This document shows, piece by piece, positions 11,746-22,679 of a stretch of 64,000 bases of DNA. This DNA comes from Salinicola acroporae (GTDB taxonomy: Bacteria > Pseudomonadota > Gammaproteobacteria > Pseudomonadales > Halomonadaceae). The DNA is taken from contig NZ_PZJW01000010.1 of NCBI RefSeq assembly GCF_003206615.1, forward strand, positions 160,697 to 224,696. The letters run 5' to 3'. The translations under genes and the position numbers were made by a program. Within the stretch, counting starts at the first letter, position 1. Every line of letters begins with the position of its first letter. The notes beneath the pieces are model-generated. The model worked only from the letters and a program-made list of their open reading frames with translations, had not been told where the DNA came from and made no database searches.

Positions 11746-12102
11746 ATAGGCGATCCCTCTTGAACGTGTTGAGAACGGGGCTTGGTTTGAGGGCCTGACA
11801 TGGCGCCTCGCGGTTGGCTATCGACGCGGAATGCCGCGAAAGGCACGGGTGCCATTCACGTCATCATCTAACCAGCCCGCCCTTGGGCCTCTGAAGTGCG
11901 CGATATTATGGGCTATCTCGCCGGGGAAGGCAAAAATCCGTCGTAAATCGAATGGAACCCGGCTCATGGCCGAGCACCGAAAGCCGGGCCTGAGGTATGG
12001 AAACTCTCGAACCGGCGAATCGTCTCGCCACCGCCTGGCACTGCCGAGACGGGTCGCAGCGCTAAATGCAGGAACCTGGCGCAATAGGGTTCATCGGCGT
12101 CA
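11746..12102. other. 357-bp intergenic stretch between infA and bpt
   Basis: It must hold the infA promoter and leader on its left side and the 3' flank of bpt on its right. I see no convincing ORF, hairpin terminator or tRNA in it. Confidence 0.5.
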
Positions 12103-12858
12103 TTACAGCGCCTTGGCCGGGACCATGCGCTGCCAGCGCCCCCCGTTGAGGTACTCCAGTGGTTGATAATCCTGCTTGTAGCGCATTTTCTGGCAGGCAC
12201 GTATCCAGTAGCCGAGATAGAGATAGGGTAGCCGGCGCTCACGCGCCAGCTCGATCTGGCTGAGTATGGCGAAGCCGCCGAGCGAGCGTCGCTCGAAGAT
12301 CGGATCGGGGTCGAAGAACGTATAGATTGCAGAGAGACCGTGACCTAGGCAGTCGGTGGCGGCCACTGCCATCAGATGATCGCCCAGTCGGAATTCCAGC
12401 AATTTGGCAAAAGAGTGGGCCTGGGTCAGAAACATCCGGTACTGCTCGCGGCTGGGGGGGAACATATCGCCGTCCGCGTGTCGGGCGCGAATGTATCGGG
12501 CATATAACGAGTAGTGTTGCTCGTCGAATACCGTCGGGCGCAAATGCGTGGTGAGATCCCGGTTGCGGTTGATCAGTTTGCGCTGGGTTCGGCTGGGGGT
12601 GAAATCCTCGACCGGAATTCTAACGGAAGTGCAGGCGCTGCAGGCCTCGCAGTGGGGACGATAGAGATTGCTGCCACTACGCCGGAAGCCCAGCAGGGTG
12701 AGAGCGTCGTAAACCTCCGGCGCGACCGTTTCCTCGGGGTCGAGAAAGAGCGTCGTCGCCTCCCTTCCCTTTAGGTAGCTGCAGGGATGGGGCACTGTCA
12801 GGAAGAAACGAAGATCGCGTGCCTGACGTTGCGGGTTGTTCGCATTGTCGCTGCTCAC
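12103..12858 (-). CDS. bpt: aspartate/glutamate leucyltransferase Bpt (bacterial ATE-like)
   Basis: A 251-residue aminoacyl-tRNA-protein transferase of the ATE family. Bacterial Bpt adds Leu from Leu-tRNA to N-terminal Asp or Glu, turning secondary into primary N-degrons. Visible motifs are the Cys cluster [16 protein letters not shown] (about 67-82) and the C-terminal [23 protein letters not shown]. The start overlaps the aat stop (ATGA), so the two transferases are translationally coupled. It may be annotated elsewhere as ate. Confidence 0.93.
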   Translation of the reverse strand: MSSDNANNPQRQARDLRFFLTVPHPCSYLKGREATTLFLDPEETVAPEVYDALTLLGFRRSGSNLYRPHCEACSACTSVRIPVEDFTPSRTQRKLINRNRDLTTHLRPTVFDEQHYSLYARYIRARHADGDMFPPSREQYRMFLTQAHSFAKLLEFRLGDHLMAVAATDCLGHGLSAIYTFFDPDPIFERRSLGGFAILSQIELARERRLPYLYLGYWIRACQKMRYKQDYQPLEYLNGGRWQRMVPAKAL

Positions 12859-13547
12859 GGTGGCTCCGTTGGCCAGAGATCGGCCGGGTTGGGTAAGTTG
12901 GCGTTGTCCTCAAGATAGTCGATGAACGTCTCCCGGGCGATGTCTCTGGCACCCATGCTGGCCAGATGGGGCGTGTGCATCTGGCAGTCGATCAAGGCGA
13001 AATCGTGATATCGGAGTCGCTGCGCCAGATGGACCAGGGCGACTTTCGAGGCGTCGGGGACGCGGCTGAACATCGACTCCCCGAAGAATATGCGGCCGAT
13101 CGATAGGCCGTAGAGACCGCCCACCAGCGTTTCGGCCTGCCAGACCTCGACGCTGTGTGCGTGTCCCAATCGGTGAAGCTCGAGATAGGCCTGTCGCATG
13201 GCGTCGTCGATCCAGGTCCCCTCCGCGTCCGCACGAGTTTCGGCGCAGGCCGTGATGACGCGCTCGAAGGCGTGATCGAACGTTACCACGAAGCCGCCGT
13301 TGCGGAGCCGCTTGTCCAGGCTTCTGCGGACACGTATCTCCTCGGGGAAGAGCACCATGCGTGGATCGGGGGACCACCACAGGATCGGCTGGCCCTCGGC
13401 ATACCACGGGAAGATGCCGCGGCGGTAGGCGCTCAGTAGCCACTCCGGTGTCAGCGCGCCCCCGGCGGCCAGCAAGCCATCCGGTTCATCCAGTGCGTGG
13501 GAGACCGGCGGGAAGGCGACGAGATGAGGTGGTAGCCAGGGCAGCAT
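12855..13547 (-). CDS. aat: leucyl/phenylalanyl-tRNA--protein transferase
   Basis: A 230-residue transferase that adds Leu or Phe to N-terminal Arg or Lys. Family motifs are [27 protein letters not shown] (about 22-48), [10 protein letters not shown], and [21 protein letters not shown]. The start at 13547 ([14 protein letters not shown]) fits family length; the frame is open to 13634, but that adds an unconserved Cys-rich segment. First gene of the aat-bpt pair. Confidence 0.94.
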   Translation of the reverse strand: MLPWLPPHLVAFPPVSHALDEPDGLLAAGGALTPEWLLSAYRRGIFPWYAEGQPILWWSPDPRMVLFPEEIRVRRSLDKRLRNGGFVVTFDHAFERVITACAETRADAEGTWIDDAMRQAYLELHRLGHAHSVEVWQAETLVGGLYGLSIGRIFFGESMFSRVPDASKVALVHLAQRLRYHDFALIDCQMHTPHLASMGARDIARETFIDYLEDNANLPNPADLWPTEPP

Positions 13548-13630
13548 GCAGAGGACCCGATAGGAAAGCGATCCACAGCATAGCAAACACCGGAAGCGTG
13601 ATTCCTGGCATACCTTTGCCGAAAGGGGCA

Positions 13631-13658
13631 TCAAGAATAGTCACACTATTGCCGATAG
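13631..13658 (+). promoter_or_regulatory. putative sigma-28 (FliA) promoter of the chemoreceptor gene
   Basis: TCAAGAAT at 13631-13638 and GCCGATAG at 13651-13658, separated by 12 nt, resemble the flagellar consensus TAAA(GTTT)-N11-GCCGATAA. It lies about 32 nt upstream of the preferred chemoreceptor start. Confidence 0.55.
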
Positions 13659-13689
13659 ATTCTCGACTCCTCAAATTGTGGAAAGAATC

Positions 13690-15723
13690 ATGGCTGCACT
13701 CCGACAACGTCTTCGTCATGCCAGCATCGGCACCAAGTTGGCCATCATTGTCGCCTTGTTGCAGGTTGCCGTGCTCATGGGGTTGGCTTTCGCCATGGCC
13801 CAGGCGAGTACGTCGCAACTGCGCGAGGCCACGACTCGCGAGTTGAAAACCCAGCAGGACTCGGTTTCCGCCATGCTGTCGCTGTTCGATTACAGCCTTC
13901 AGCAGCAGGCTGACCGGTTCCTGAGTATCTTTTCGGACCAGTACGCCGGGCGATTCGCGCTGAGCCCGGACCAGCAGGTCGAGGTCTCCGGGCGCCAGAC
14001 ACCGACGCTCAGGGATGGGCTCGAGGTGCTCAACGACAATACGTGGAAGCTCGATCGCTTCAGCGAGCAGACCGGCACGCCGGCGACGATCTTCGCCCGC
14101 GACGGTGATGACTTCGTGCGCATCTCCACCTCTCTCAAGGACGAAAACGGCAAGAGGGCGATGGGAACGCTGCTCAACCGGGAATCCAAGAGCTACGCCA
14201 AGCTGATGGCGAACGAATCCTATATCGGACTCGCCAAGCTTTTCGGTATCCCCTATATCACCAAGTACCAGCCGATACAGGATGGTGACGGCAAGGTGGT
14301 CGGTGCGCTGTTCGTGGGAGTCGATATCAGCGCCGAGATGACCCAGGTCCAGAATCGTATCCGCGAGATGGGGATTGGCAGTGGTGGCTACACCATGCTG
14401 ATCTCCGCCGCCGGGGATCAGAAAGGGGAGGTCATCGCGGGTGGGCCATTCGAAGGGCAGAACCTGTTGAATTCCGCAGACGCCGATGCCTTCGCGCCAC
14501 TGTTCGCCCAGGAATCCGGCGAGATCAGTTATGTCGCCGGCAGCGGCGACAATCGCTTGGCGCTCTACTCCCGCTATCCCGATTGGCAATGGATCATCGC
14601 CGGCTCGGTGTCGGTCGACGAGATCGAAGCCGGTGTCATCGCCGCCCGCGACCGCTTCCTGCTGATCGCGCTGGTGCTGGCGGCGGCGTTGAGCCTGGCG
14701 CTCTACTGGATCGCCAAGCAGCTGGTCACGAAGCCGATGAATCGTGCCGTCGGCCTGGCCCAGGCGCTGGCAGAAGGGGATCTGTCGCAGCGAATCGAGA
14801 CGCGTCGCCGCGACGAGATCGGCCAACTGGTCGGCGCCATGAACGGCATCGGCGATGGCCTCGAGCGGATAGTGGGGCAGGTGCGTCATGCGGTCGTGGA
14901 GACCGAGAACCATACGCAGGAACTGGCCTCGGGGAATGCCGAACTCTCCTCGCGCACCGAGTCCCAGGCAGCGAGCCTCGAGCAGACAGCCGCCAGCACC
15001 GAAGAGATCAACGCGACCGTGCGCCAGAACACGCAGCGGGCGCAGGAGAGTGACGAGCAGACCCGGCAGACCGTGTTGGCCGCGGGCGAGGCCCAGAACA
15101 CCGTCGAAGCCACGTCCGAAGCCATGCAGCGCATCGTCGGGATGGCAAAGCAGATCTCCGAGGTGGTCGGCGTGATCGACGGCATCGCCTTTCAGACCAA
15201 CCTGCTCGCGCTGAACGCCTCCGTCGAGGCCGCCAGGGCCGGCGAGCATGGCAGGGGCTTTGCCGTGGTCGCGCAGGAGGTCCGTGGTTTGGCCGAGCGC
15301 TGTTCGACCTCGGCGCAGGAGATCAAGGCGTTGATCGGGCGAACTGTCGACGAGGTCGACAACGGCAATCTGCGGGCCGCGGAGGCTGGGCAGCGGGTGT
15401 CGGAGATCGTGTCGCAGGTCGAGCGCATCAGCACGCTGATCTCGGAAATTCGCCTGGCGTCCGAAGAGCAGTCCCACGGCATCGAGCAGATCAACCTGGC
15501 GATTGCACAGATCGACGAGACCACCCAGAGCAATGCGGCGCTGGTTCGTCAGTCCAGCGCTTCGACCCAGCAGTTGAACGATCAGAGCCGGCGGCTGGCG
15601 GAGACGGTCTCGGTATTCCGGCTGCGTGACGGTTCGGCCCTCGATCGGCAGCAGGCGGCCCTGGCCTCTCCCGCGGCCAGTCTGACCCGACATAGCTCGA
15701 CTGAGGAGCCGCTACCGGCTTGA
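13690..15723 (+). CDS. methyl-accepting chemotaxis protein
   Basis: A 677-residue transmembrane chemoreceptor. TM1 lies at about 12-40 and a long periplasmic sensor of Cache_3/Cache_2 type at about 45-310 (note [28 protein letters not shown] and ALFVGVDI). TM2 lies at about 320-345, followed by HAMP ([25 protein letters not shown]). The cytoplasmic hairpin carries the tip motif [21 protein letters not shown]. Start: ATG 13690 with GGAAAG upstream; a GTG at 13678 is also in frame. The ligand is unknown. It occupies the position trxB holds in Pseudomonas. Confidence 0.93.
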   Translation: MAALRQRLRHASIGTKLAIIVALLQVAVLMGLAFAMAQASTSQLREATTRELKTQQDSVSAMLSLFDYSLQQQADRFLSIFSDQYAGRFALSPDQQVEVSGRQTPTLRDGLEVLNDNTWKLDRFSEQTGTPATIFARDGDDFVRISTSLKDENGKRAMGTLLNRESKSYAKLMANESYIGLAKLFGIPYITKYQPIQDGDGKVVGALFVGVDISAEMTQVQNRIREMGIGSGGYTMLISAAGDQKGEVIAGGPFEGQNLLNSADADAFAPLFAQESGEISYVAGSGDNRLALYSRYPDWQWIIAGSVSVDEIEAGVIAARDRFLLIALVLAAALSLALYWIAKQLVTKPMNRAVGLAQALAEGDLSQRIETRRRDEIGQLVGAMNGIGDGLERIVGQVRHAVVETENHTQELASGNAELSSRTESQAASLEQTAASTEEINATVRQNTQRAQESDEQTRQTVLAAGEAQNTVEATSEAMQRIVGMAKQISEVVGVIDGIAFQTNLLALNASVEAARAGEHGRGFAVVAQEVRGLAERCSTSAQEIKALIGRTVDEVDNGNLRAAEAGQRVSEIVSQVERISTLISEIRLASEEQSHGIEQINLAIAQIDETTQSNAALVRQSSASTQQLNDQSRRLAETVSVFRLRDGSALDRQQAALASPAASLTRHSSTEEPLPA

Positions 15724-15758
15724 TTCGGCACCGCCGATTCGGTCGATACTCGACGCAA

Positions 15759-15786
15759 CCCGCGCCCCCTGTGATGTCGGCGCGGG
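15759..15786 (+). terminator. hairpin after the chemoreceptor gene
   Basis: 8-bp inverted repeat CCCGCGCC/GGCGCGGG with a 12-nt loop, 36 nt after the stop. There is no T-run. Confidence 0.35.
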
Positions 15787-15934
15787 CCCCGGTATGATGG
15801 CGGGTTGAAAACACCGGGCCCGTCTTGGGGCCGGTCATTGATCGCCAATGCCGCGAGCGGAATGGAATGCCGCCAGCGGCGTGGCAGTTGACTGCGCTAC
15901 GCCACGCCATACCGGGCGCGAGGGGGTTGATCAT

Positions 15935-18900
15935 TTGAGTGCCAAGAGTTCGGCCAAGAAGAGCCGTCGTTCATCGACGCAAGCGCAAGCCAGGGAGCAG
16001 GCGCGCCACGTGATCATGCGCCTGCAGGGCGTGACTCGCGAGGGCGCCGTGATTCTGCTGCTCGCCATCTGCGTTTTTCTCCTGTTGGCTCTGTTCAGCT
16101 ATACACCGACGGATCCTGGCTGGTCACACAGCGGGCCGGATCAGTCGGTCTCGAACTGGATGGGCAAGATCGGTGCCTGGTTGTCCGATGTCCTCTATTC
16201 GCTGTTCGGCGCCAGCGCACTTTGGTGGCCTGGCATGTTCGGGCTGGGCGCCTGGCGACTGATGCGTCAGGCGCAGGTCCAGATAGCCTGGGATCCAATG
16301 GCGCTGGCTGTCCATACCGGCGGGCTACTGCTGTTGCTGATGAGCACGACCACGCTGGGTGACCTGCACTTCTACAGCGCCGCCAGTGATCTCCCCAATC
16401 AGGCGGGTGGCATTCTCGGTCGTGGCATTGCCAACTCCCTGACCGCCCTGGTGGGCGTGCGGGGGACCACCCTGATTGCGATCGCGGCATTCATGTCGGG
16501 TTTCACGCTGTTCACCGGCATGTCGTGGTTGACGGTGATGGACGAGCTCGGCAGTTCGTTGAACCGACTGTTCCACTGGACGAAGTCACGAGCCAGCGAG
16601 CGCCGTGAAGCGCGCCAGAATCGACGATCCGACAGGGCCGATGCCCGCCGGGACGAGGCCGAGTCGATGGACCGGGATCGCTCTGGCGACCGGGTCGAGG
16701 CGGCCGTGGTGGACGAGGACGAATCGCCGGCCAGAACATCCTGGTGGGCCAAGTGGCTGCCATGGCACAAGGCGCCCGATCTGGAGCGCTGGGACCACGA
16801 CGAGTTGGAGCATGCCCATCGGTCACGCCAGGAGCCAGGCTGGGAACACGTTGTCGGGGCTGGCGATGGCCTGGAACATCGCGACTCTTCGATGTGGCGC
16901 CACGATGGCCGGACCGATATTCCGTGGGATGTGCCCGCGCGAACGCCCTCCGCCAAGCGCCCCGAGGCTTCCTATACCGCCCGTCAGCAGCGCGACGAAG
17001 CTCGCGAGCCGACATTGGGCCGTCTGCCCGCAGCCGAAGCCGACACCTCTCCGCGAACGATGACGCGTGGCGAACCGGGGCGGCCGGTAACCTCCGATTC
17101 GATGGCCCCGGGTCGGATATCGGCAACCGACGAGCCTGACGCCACGGCCGCCGGTTCGCCGGCGGTGACGGCCACGACGGCGGCCTCGCAGGCGGATTCG
17201 GAAGCTGACTCGATCGCCTCCCCGGAAAGGATGCCTTTCCGGGCCGACGTTACTCGGCGGCGCATACCCGACGCCTTCCAGGCCCCGGGAGAGACGGCTT
17301 CTTCGCCTACCGGCGCTACCGCCAGTGAAGCAACGTCGAGCGAGGCTGCGCGTGATGACGTCGACGCCCGTCGCCCCGAATCGCCGGCCAATGGGGTTTC
17401 GGCCCGCGACGACGAGGCGCCGGTCCAGCAGTGGGGGATTCGCGCCGAGCGCAATGACCCGGCAACGGATCGCCATCACGCCACGATATCGCGGGAAGAA
17501 GCGCCCGAAGAGACGGCCGAACGCGCGGGCGAACCGGAACAGCCGGCGCATCGGCGCACGGGTGTCGACTGGGGCCATATCGAGGCGGAGAGTGGCGACA
17601 TGCCCGCGGACCCGACGATTTCCTCTTCACCGAACGATGAGGAACATCGTCTCGAGGGGGCAATGCGGCAGCGTCAGGAGCCGCGTTTCGATATCGCCGA
17701 CGAGGAGCGGGATGACGTGGCCGGTTCGGTCTTGCCGGATCGCCAGCCGCCGGCCGCGCCAGCGCCAGCGCCGGCCTTCGCTCGCCCTGATCCCGCGACA
17801 CCGGCCGCGCCGAGTGCGATGCCGCACGGTGAAGGCTCGCCGGCCACCGCGGATCAGGCCAGAGCGGCTGCAGAGGACCAGCCGACGCTATGGACCGTCG
17901 AGCATCTGCAGAGCCAGCGTCCGGTGATGGACGATCTGCCGGAGCCGAGCGGTAATCTGCCGTCGATTCGTCTGACTACGCCCGCCGACCCTGAGCAGCC
18001 GAACTACTCGCCGGAGCAACTGGAGGACATGGCCGAGCTGCTCGAGATGCGGCTGCGCGAGTATGGCGTCAAGGCGGAAGTGGTGGAAACCTGGCCGGGG
18101 CCGGTCATTACCCGTTTCGAGATCCGCCCCGCGGCCGGGGTGAAGGTCTCCAAGATCAGCAATCTGGCCAAGGATCTGGCGCGCTCGCTGATGGTCAAGA
18201 GCGTGCGCGTGGTCGAGATCATCCCCGGTAAACCGACCGTCGGGATCGAGATTCCCAATCCGCATCGGGCGATGATTCGGATTCGCCAGGTGCTGGATTC
18301 GGACGTCTATCAGCATGCCGAGTCGCCGGTGACGCTGGCGCTTGGGCACGACATCGGCGGCAAGCCGGTGGTCGCCAACCTCAACAAGATGCCCCACCTG
18401 CTGGTGGCGGGCACCACCGGTTCGGGCAAGTCGGTGGGGATCAATACCATGCTGGTGTCGATGCTGCTCAAGGCGACCCCGGACGAGGTCCGAATGATCA
18501 TGGTCGACCCCAAGATGCTGGAGCTCTCCGTCTACGACGGTATTCCTCATCTATTGGCACCGGTGGTGACCGACATGAAGGAGGCGGCCAACGCACTGCG
18601 CTGGTGTGTTGCCGAGATGGAACGGCGCTACAAGCTGATGGCGGCGATGGGTGTGCGCAACATCGCCGGCTTCAACGCCAAGCTCGATGAAGCCGAGAGT
18701 CACGGCGCCCAGGTTCAGGACCCGCTGTGGGAGCCGCAACCGTGGGAAATGCACCAGCCGCCGCCGACACTGGCGAAGCTGCCTTACATCGTCGTGGTGA
18801 TCGACGAGTTCGCCGACATGTTCATGATCGTCGGCAAGAAGGTCGAGGAGCTGATCGCGCGGCTGGCCCAGAAGGCGCGGGCGGCGGGTATTCACCTGAT

Positions 18901-19456
18901 CCTGGCCACGCAGCGGCCGTCGGTCGACGTGGTGACCGGTCTGATCAAGGCCAACATCCCCACCCGCATGGCGTTCCAGGTGTCGTCCAAGATCGATTCG
19001 CGCACCATTCTCGATCAGGGCGGTGCCGAGAACCTGCTGGGTCACGGCGACATGCTCTACCTGCCGGCCGGGGCCGGCATGCCGCAGCGCGTCCATGGCG
19101 CCTTCGTCGATGACGACGAGGTTCACCGCATCGTCGAAGACTGGAAGCGCCGGGGCGAGCCCGAATATATCGAGGAGATCCTCTCCGGGGGCGTTTCCGC
19201 CGATGCCCTGGCCGGGCTCGAGGCCGAGGGTGGCGGCGATGGCGACGATGCCGAGCAGGACGCGCTCTACGACGAGGCGGTACAGTTCGTCACCGAAACC
19301 CGCCGGGCGTCGATCTCCGCGGTGCAGCGCCGTTTCAAGATCGGCTACAACCGCGCGGCGAGACTGGTCGAGGCGATGGAGCAGGCGGGAGTCGTCTCGT
19401 CCATGGGCAACAACGGCTCCCGTGAGGTATTGGCGCCGCCGCCCGTCGGGCATTGA
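15935..19456 (+). CDS. ftsK: DNA translocase FtsK
   Basis: A 1173-residue septal DNA pump coordinating chromosome segregation with division. The N-terminal part has about four TM helices (residues about 30-200). A long acidic, Pro/Ala/Arg-rich linker (about 210-665) is followed by the motor: Walker A GTTGSGKS (about 826) and Walker [11 protein letters not shown] (about 950). The C-terminal winged-helix gamma domain (about 1105-1165) ends [19 protein letters not shown] choose TTG 15935 because AGGGGG lies 8 nt upstream; ATG 15848 would add 29 unconserved residues. Confidence 0.95.
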   Translation: MSAKSSAKKSRRSSTQAQAREQARHVIMRLQGVTREGAVILLLAICVFLLLALFSYTPTDPGWSHSGPDQSVSNWMGKIGAWLSDVLYSLFGASALWWPGMFGLGAWRLMRQAQVQIAWDPMALAVHTGGLLLLLMSTTTLGDLHFYSAASDLPNQAGGILGRGIANSLTALVGVRGTTLIAIAAFMSGFTLFTGMSWLTVMDELGSSLNRLFHWTKSRASERREARQNRRSDRADARRDEAESMDRDRSGDRVEAAVVDEDESPARTSWWAKWLPWHKAPDLERWDHDELEHAHRSRQEPGWEHVVGAGDGLEHRDSSMWRHDGRTDIPWDVPARTPSAKRPEASYTARQQRDEAREPTLGRLPAAEADTSPRTMTRGEPGRPVTSDSMAPGRISATDEPDATAAGSPAVTATTAASQADSEADSIASPERMPFRADVTRRRIPDAFQAPGETASSPTGATASEATSSEAARDDVDARRPESPANGVSARDDEAPVQQWGIRAERNDPATDRHHATISREEAPEETAERAGEPEQPAHRRTGVDWGHIEAESGDMPADPTISSSPNDEEHRLEGAMRQRQEPRFDIADEERDDVAGSVLPDRQPPAAPAPAPAFARPDPATPAAPSAMPHGEGSPATADQARAAAEDQPTLWTVEHLQSQRPVMDDLPEPSGNLPSIRLTTPADPEQPNYSPEQLEDMAELLEMRLREYGVKAEVVETWPGPVITRFEIRPAAGVKVSKISNLAKDLARSLMVKSVRVVEIIPGKPTVGIEIPNPHRAMIRIRQVLDSDVYQHAESPVTLALGHDIGGKPVVANLNKMPHLLVAGTTGSGKSVGINTMLVSMLLKATPDEVRMIMVDPKMLELSVYDGIPHLLAPVVTDMKEAANALRWCVAEMERRYKLMAAMGVRNIAGFNAKLDEAESHGAQVQDPLWEPQPWEMHQPPPTLAKLPYIVVVIDEFADMFMIVGKKVEELIARLAQKARAAGIHLILATQRPSVDVVTGLIKANIPTRMAFQVSSKIDSRTILDQGGAENLLGHGDMLYLPAGAGMPQRVHGAFVDDDEVHRIVEDWKRRGEPEYIEEILSGGVSADALAGLEAEGGGDGDDAEQDALYDEAVQFVTETRRASISAVQRRFKIGYNRAARLVEAMEQAGVVSSMGNNGSREVLAPPPVGH

Positions 19457-19462
19457 TTCGAG

Positions 19463-19495
19463 CGGCCGCGGGGAACTAAACCCCGCGGCCGTTTT
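19463..19495 (+). terminator. Rho-independent terminator after ftsK
   Basis: 11-bp stem CGGCCGCGGGG with a 7-nt AACTAAA loop, then TTTT. It sits between ftsK and lolA and should at least partly uncouple them. Confidence 0.85.
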
Positions 19496-19563
19496 GCTGT
19501 CCTAGCATTCACCAGATTCACGATCGTCGATCTCGGATCGACGATTCCCGATAAGGAATGTCC

Positions 19564-20220
19564 ATGCGCAAGATGAAGACCTTGGCTTTGGCCGGATCGC
19601 TGTTGCTGGCGCCGGTATTGATGACCCAGTCGGCACTGGCGGATCAAGCGTCCGCCGATCGTCTGACCCACCTGCTCGAGCCGCTGAAGACCTATTCCGC
19701 GGATTTCGAGCAGCAGATCCTGGACGCCTCTGGCTCCAGCCTGCAAGACACCAGCGGCCACATGTGGCTGTCGCGTCCGGGGCATTTCCGCTGGGAAGTG
19801 AACGAGCCCTACCGGCAACTGGTCGTCTCCGACGGCAACGAAGTCTCGCTCTACGATCCCGACCTCGAGCAGGTCACGATCCAGCCGCTGGACGACCGGG
19901 TCACCCACACGCCGGCATTGCTGCTCTCCGGGAGCGCGTCCGAACTCGCCGACAACTACGATGTCACGCGACAGCAGCAGGGCGCCAGCGAGACCTTCAC
20001 GCTGATACCGCAGGCCAACGACACCCTGTTCGAGCAGCTCAAGCTGACCTTCTACAGCGAGCAGCTCGATGCGCTGCAGATGACCGATAGCACCGGCCAG
20101 CGCACCGCGATCGATTTCGACAACGCGCAGACCAATGTCAATATCGATCCCGCCCAGTTCCAGTTTCAGGCCCCTGAAGGCGCCGACGTGATTCGGGAGC
20201 AGTCGCCCGCCACGCCGTGA
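19564..20220 (+). CDS. lolA: outer-membrane lipoprotein carrier protein LolA
   Basis: A 218-residue periplasmic chaperone carrying lipoproteins from LolCDE to LolB. A signal peptide ends near SALA-DQ (about residue 28). The body has the LolA pattern: TYSADFEQQI, GHMWLSRPGHFRWEV and LVVSDGNEVSLYDPDLEQV. The start at 19564 is chosen for the AAGG site 7 nt upstream; another ATG lies two codons earlier. ftsK-lolA-rarA order is conserved in gammaproteobacteria. Confidence 0.94.
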   Translation: MRKMKTLALAGSLLLAPVLMTQSALADQASADRLTHLLEPLKTYSADFEQQILDASGSSLQDTSGHMWLSRPGHFRWEVNEPYRQLVVSDGNEVSLYDPDLEQVTIQPLDDRVTHTPALLLSGSASELADNYDVTRQQQGASETFTLIPQANDTLFEQLKLTFYSEQLDALQMTDSTGQRTAIDFDNAQTNVNIDPAQFQFQAPEGADVIREQSPATP

Positions 20221-20238
20221 CGCCAGGCTCGCCGCGCG

Positions 20239-20273
20239 ACTCGCCCCGTCGTGGTCTCCACGCCGGGGCGAGT
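20239..20273. terminator. bidirectional hairpin between lolA and rarA
   Basis: 10-bp inverted repeat ACTCGCCCCG/CGGGGCGAGT with a 15-nt loop between two convergent genes. It is followed by GTCGTTTG on the plus strand. Confidence 0.6.
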
Positions 20274-20298
20274 GTCGTTTGACGGCAGTCGACGCCTC

Positions 20299-21651
20299 TC
20301 AGGAGTCGCCGTCCGCCTGGCGATCCAGCTCCTCGCGCCAGGCTTGCATCTGCTGGAAGCGTTTCTCCTGACCGTAGTCGCTGGGCTCGTAGAAGCGGGC
20401 TTGCGGCAGGTTTGGCGGCCAGCAGTCATGGCGGCTGCCGGCCGGGTAGCCGTTGGGCTCGTTGTGGGCGTAGCGATAGCCTTCGCCGTAACCCAGCGAG
20501 GACATCAACTCGGTAGGGGCATTGCGCAGATAGACCGGCACCTCCAGGTCGGGATGCTCGGCGACGAATGCCTTGGCCTGACTCCAGGCTTGGTCGATGC
20601 GGTTGCTCTTGGGGGCGATTGCCAGGTGGATCACCGCATGGGCAATGGCGCGCTGCCCCTCGTAGTCGCCCAGCCGCAGGTAGGCGTCCCAGGCGGCTAT
20701 CACCAGCGGCAGCGCGCGCGGATCGGCGTTGCCGACGTCCTCCGACGCGATCGCGGCGAGGCGCCGGACGATGTCCAGCGGATCACCGCCGCCGCTGATG
20801 AATTGGGCGACGTAGAGTAGCGCGGCATCGGGGCGCGACGAGCGAACCGACTTGTGAATGGCCGACAGCACGTCGTAATAGTGCTCTCCCTGTTTGTCGA
20901 AGGCCGCCGCCTGATGCCCGATCACCTCGATCACGGCGTCGCGATCGAGAACCTCGCCGTGCTCGTCGGTCTTGACGAAGTCACAGGCGGTCTCGAGCAG
21001 GCCGAGGGCGCGGCGTGCATCTCCCGAGGCCGCCCTCGCCAGAATCGACAGCGTTTCGTCGCTGGCGCGGATATTGCGCTGCCCGAGGCCGAGTGTCTCG
21101 TTGCCGAGGGCGCGTTTGAGCACCGTGATCAACTCGCTCTCGTCGAGGGCTTTCAGGACATAGACCCGGGCTCGCGAGAGCAGTGCCGAGTTGACCTCGA
21201 AGGAGGGGTTTTCGGTGGTGGCACCGATCAGCGTCAGCAGGCCGGATTCGACGTGGGGGAGCAGGGCATCCTGTTGGCTCTTGTTGAGCCGATGGATCTC
21301 GTCCAGGAAGAGCAGGGTACGGCGATCGCGCATCTGCCCCTCCCGGGCCCGTTCGACCGCCGCCCGGATCTCCTTCACCCCCGCCATCACCGCCGAGAGT
21401 TGCTCGAGCCGGGCGCCGGAGGCTTCAGCGAGAATCTCAGCCAGCGTGGTCTTGCCCACACCGGGAGGGCCCCACAGGATCATCGAGCGTACGCTGGCGG
21501 TCTCCGCCATGCGTCGAAGCGGCTTGCCCGGACCCACCAGCGCCTGCTGGCCGATGTAGTCATCGAGCGTGCGCGGGCGCAGGCGGTAGGCGAGGGGCGC
21601 GTTGCCCGGATGCGGGTCGCCTTGGGAGGCGTCGTCGGCAAATAGGTCCAT
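20299..21651 (-). CDS. rarA: replication-associated recombination protein RarA (MgsA)
   Basis: A 450-residue AAA+ ATPase related to clamp loaders that acts at stalled forks with SSB. Walker A GPPGVGKTTLAE lies at about 62-73, Walker B LFLDEIHRLNKSQQDALLP at about 112-130, and the sensor region GATTENPSFEVN at about 142. The C-terminal tetramerisation domain ends KRFQQMQAWREELDRQ. The start at 21651 (MDLFADD) has GGAAG upstream; an in-frame ATG at 21690 is less likely. Confidence 0.95.
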   Translation of the reverse strand: MDLFADDASQGDPHPGNAPLAYRLRPRTLDDYIGQQALVGPGKPLRRMAETASVRSMILWGPPGVGKTTLAEILAEASGARLEQLSAVMAGVKEIRAAVERAREGQMRDRRTLLFLDEIHRLNKSQQDALLPHVESGLLTLIGATTENPSFEVNSALLSRARVYVLKALDESELITVLKRALGNETLGLGQRNIRASDETLSILARAASGDARRALGLLETACDFVKTDEHGEVLDRDAVIEVIGHQAAAFDKQGEHYYDVLSAIHKSVRSSRPDAALLYVAQFISGGGDPLDIVRRLAAIASEDVGNADPRALPLVIAAWDAYLRLGDYEGQRAIAHAVIHLAIAPKSNRIDQAWSQAKAFVAEHPDLEVPVYLRNAPTELMSSLGYGEGYRYAHNEPNGYPAGSRHDCWPPNLPQARFYEPSDYGQEKRFQQMQAWREELDRQADGDS

Positions 21652-22025
21652 GGGGCTTCCAGGCTGGCTGATGGCAGTGAAACGGTACATTTCGCTACAC
21701 TGATTCAGACGTTAGGCGTAGAGCGTTTATCGGAAAAACCGCTAGGGTAGGAAATTCTAGCGTGTCGCTGGGGGCAGGCCCAACTGCGATCATCGAGATG
21801 TCATTCGAGGCTCGTTTGTCGGCTTCTGGCAGAGGTAATCTACGGCGTACTTCGTCGATTCCGGTCGCGGCTGTCGGCGTGGCGATGCCTTCGATCACGC
21901 CAGGCAACCCCGGTGACGGACCGTCGGGACGGGTTCCGGCGCCAATGTCGTCGACAGGCACTACACTAGGCTGACTAGGCGACGGACGTCACTCGACACC
22001 GCGCTTCACGGACAGGAGACTCACC
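21652..22025. other. 374-bp divergent intergenic region
   Basis: It separates rarA (leftward) from the hemerythrin-like gene (rightward) and must hold both promoters. Small ORFs in both orientations (for example 21695-21961 on the minus strand) have no ribosome-binding site or recognisable sequence, so I do not call them. Confidence 0.4.
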
Positions 22026-22574
22026 ATGCCCATGCTGACCCAACTGCGTCAGGACCATGCCAACATGGCGCGCCTGCTGCATGTGTTGCAACTCAAGCAC
22101 AAGACACTGGCCGACGGCGAGCGTCCTGACTTCCGGCTGATTCGGGAAGTCGTGGACTATATCCTCGACTACATGAACGGGTTCACGATTCCACTCGAGC
22201 GTCTCTGCAGCGATCAACTGGTGGCGAGGGCGTCCGGCATTCACGAGTTGAGCACGCGTCTGGCCGGGGATTATCAGCATTTGCACGAGCAACTGATGCG
22301 CCTGTCCCAGGATCTCGACATGATCCTGATGGATGGCGTGATGCCGATGGACAAGTTCGCCGATGACCTCAAGTCCTATCTCGAAGCGCACCGGGCCTAT
22401 CTGCGTGCCGAGCGGGAGGAGCTGTTCCCGCTGATTCGCGAGCATTTCGACGAAGACGATCTCGCGCGTCTCGCCAGCGAGCTGCCTGCCCAGGCGGGCG
22501 CCGAACTGGCGCGGCTGCAGGAGGCGTATCCGGAGCTGTATACCGAGTTTCGCGAGGCCCCCTCGCCGCTGTAG
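22026..22574 (+). CDS. hemerythrin-like domain protein with incomplete metal ligands
   Basis: A 182-residue helical protein. The opening MLTQLRQDHANMARLL and the later YLEAHRAYLRAEREELFPLI look like the first and last metal-binding helices of bacterial hemerythrin-like proteins. The second helix, where the family usually has a His-His-Pro-x-Glu-Asp segment, reads YMNGFTIPLERLCSD and has no histidine, keeping only a Glu. Oxygen- or iron-binding is therefore doubtful. An AGGAG site lies just upstream of the ATG. It is a single gene. Confidence 0.75.
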   Translation: MPMLTQLRQDHANMARLLHVLQLKHKTLADGERPDFRLIREVVDYILDYMNGFTIPLERLCSDQLVARASGIHELSTRLAGDYQHLHEQLMRLSQDLDMILMDGVMPMDKFADDLKSYLEAHRAYLRAEREELFPLIREHFDEDDLARLASELPAQAGAELARLQEAYPELYTEFREAPSPL

Positions 22575-22679
22575 GCGTGGCGTCTCGCTTCCCCGCTACC
22601 TGACACCACGGCGATCGCCACTGCGCGATCGCCGTCGCTTGCGTAGAATGGCCGTCTGGAATGACAGGACGGGGGCAGG

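Noticed and set aside
13486..15693. 735-codon minus-strand frame opposite the chemoreceptor
   Set aside because: Antisense to a clear methyl-accepting chemotaxis protein, with no ribosome-binding site or family features.
16823..17578. Long frames in both orientations within the ftsK linker
   Set aside because: The FtsK frame is continuous through the linker and the motor domain is intact; the other frames are by-products of skewed composition.
21695..21961. 88-codon minus-strand frame upstream of rarA
   Set aside because: No family features or ribosome-binding site; it would sit in the rarA promoter region.
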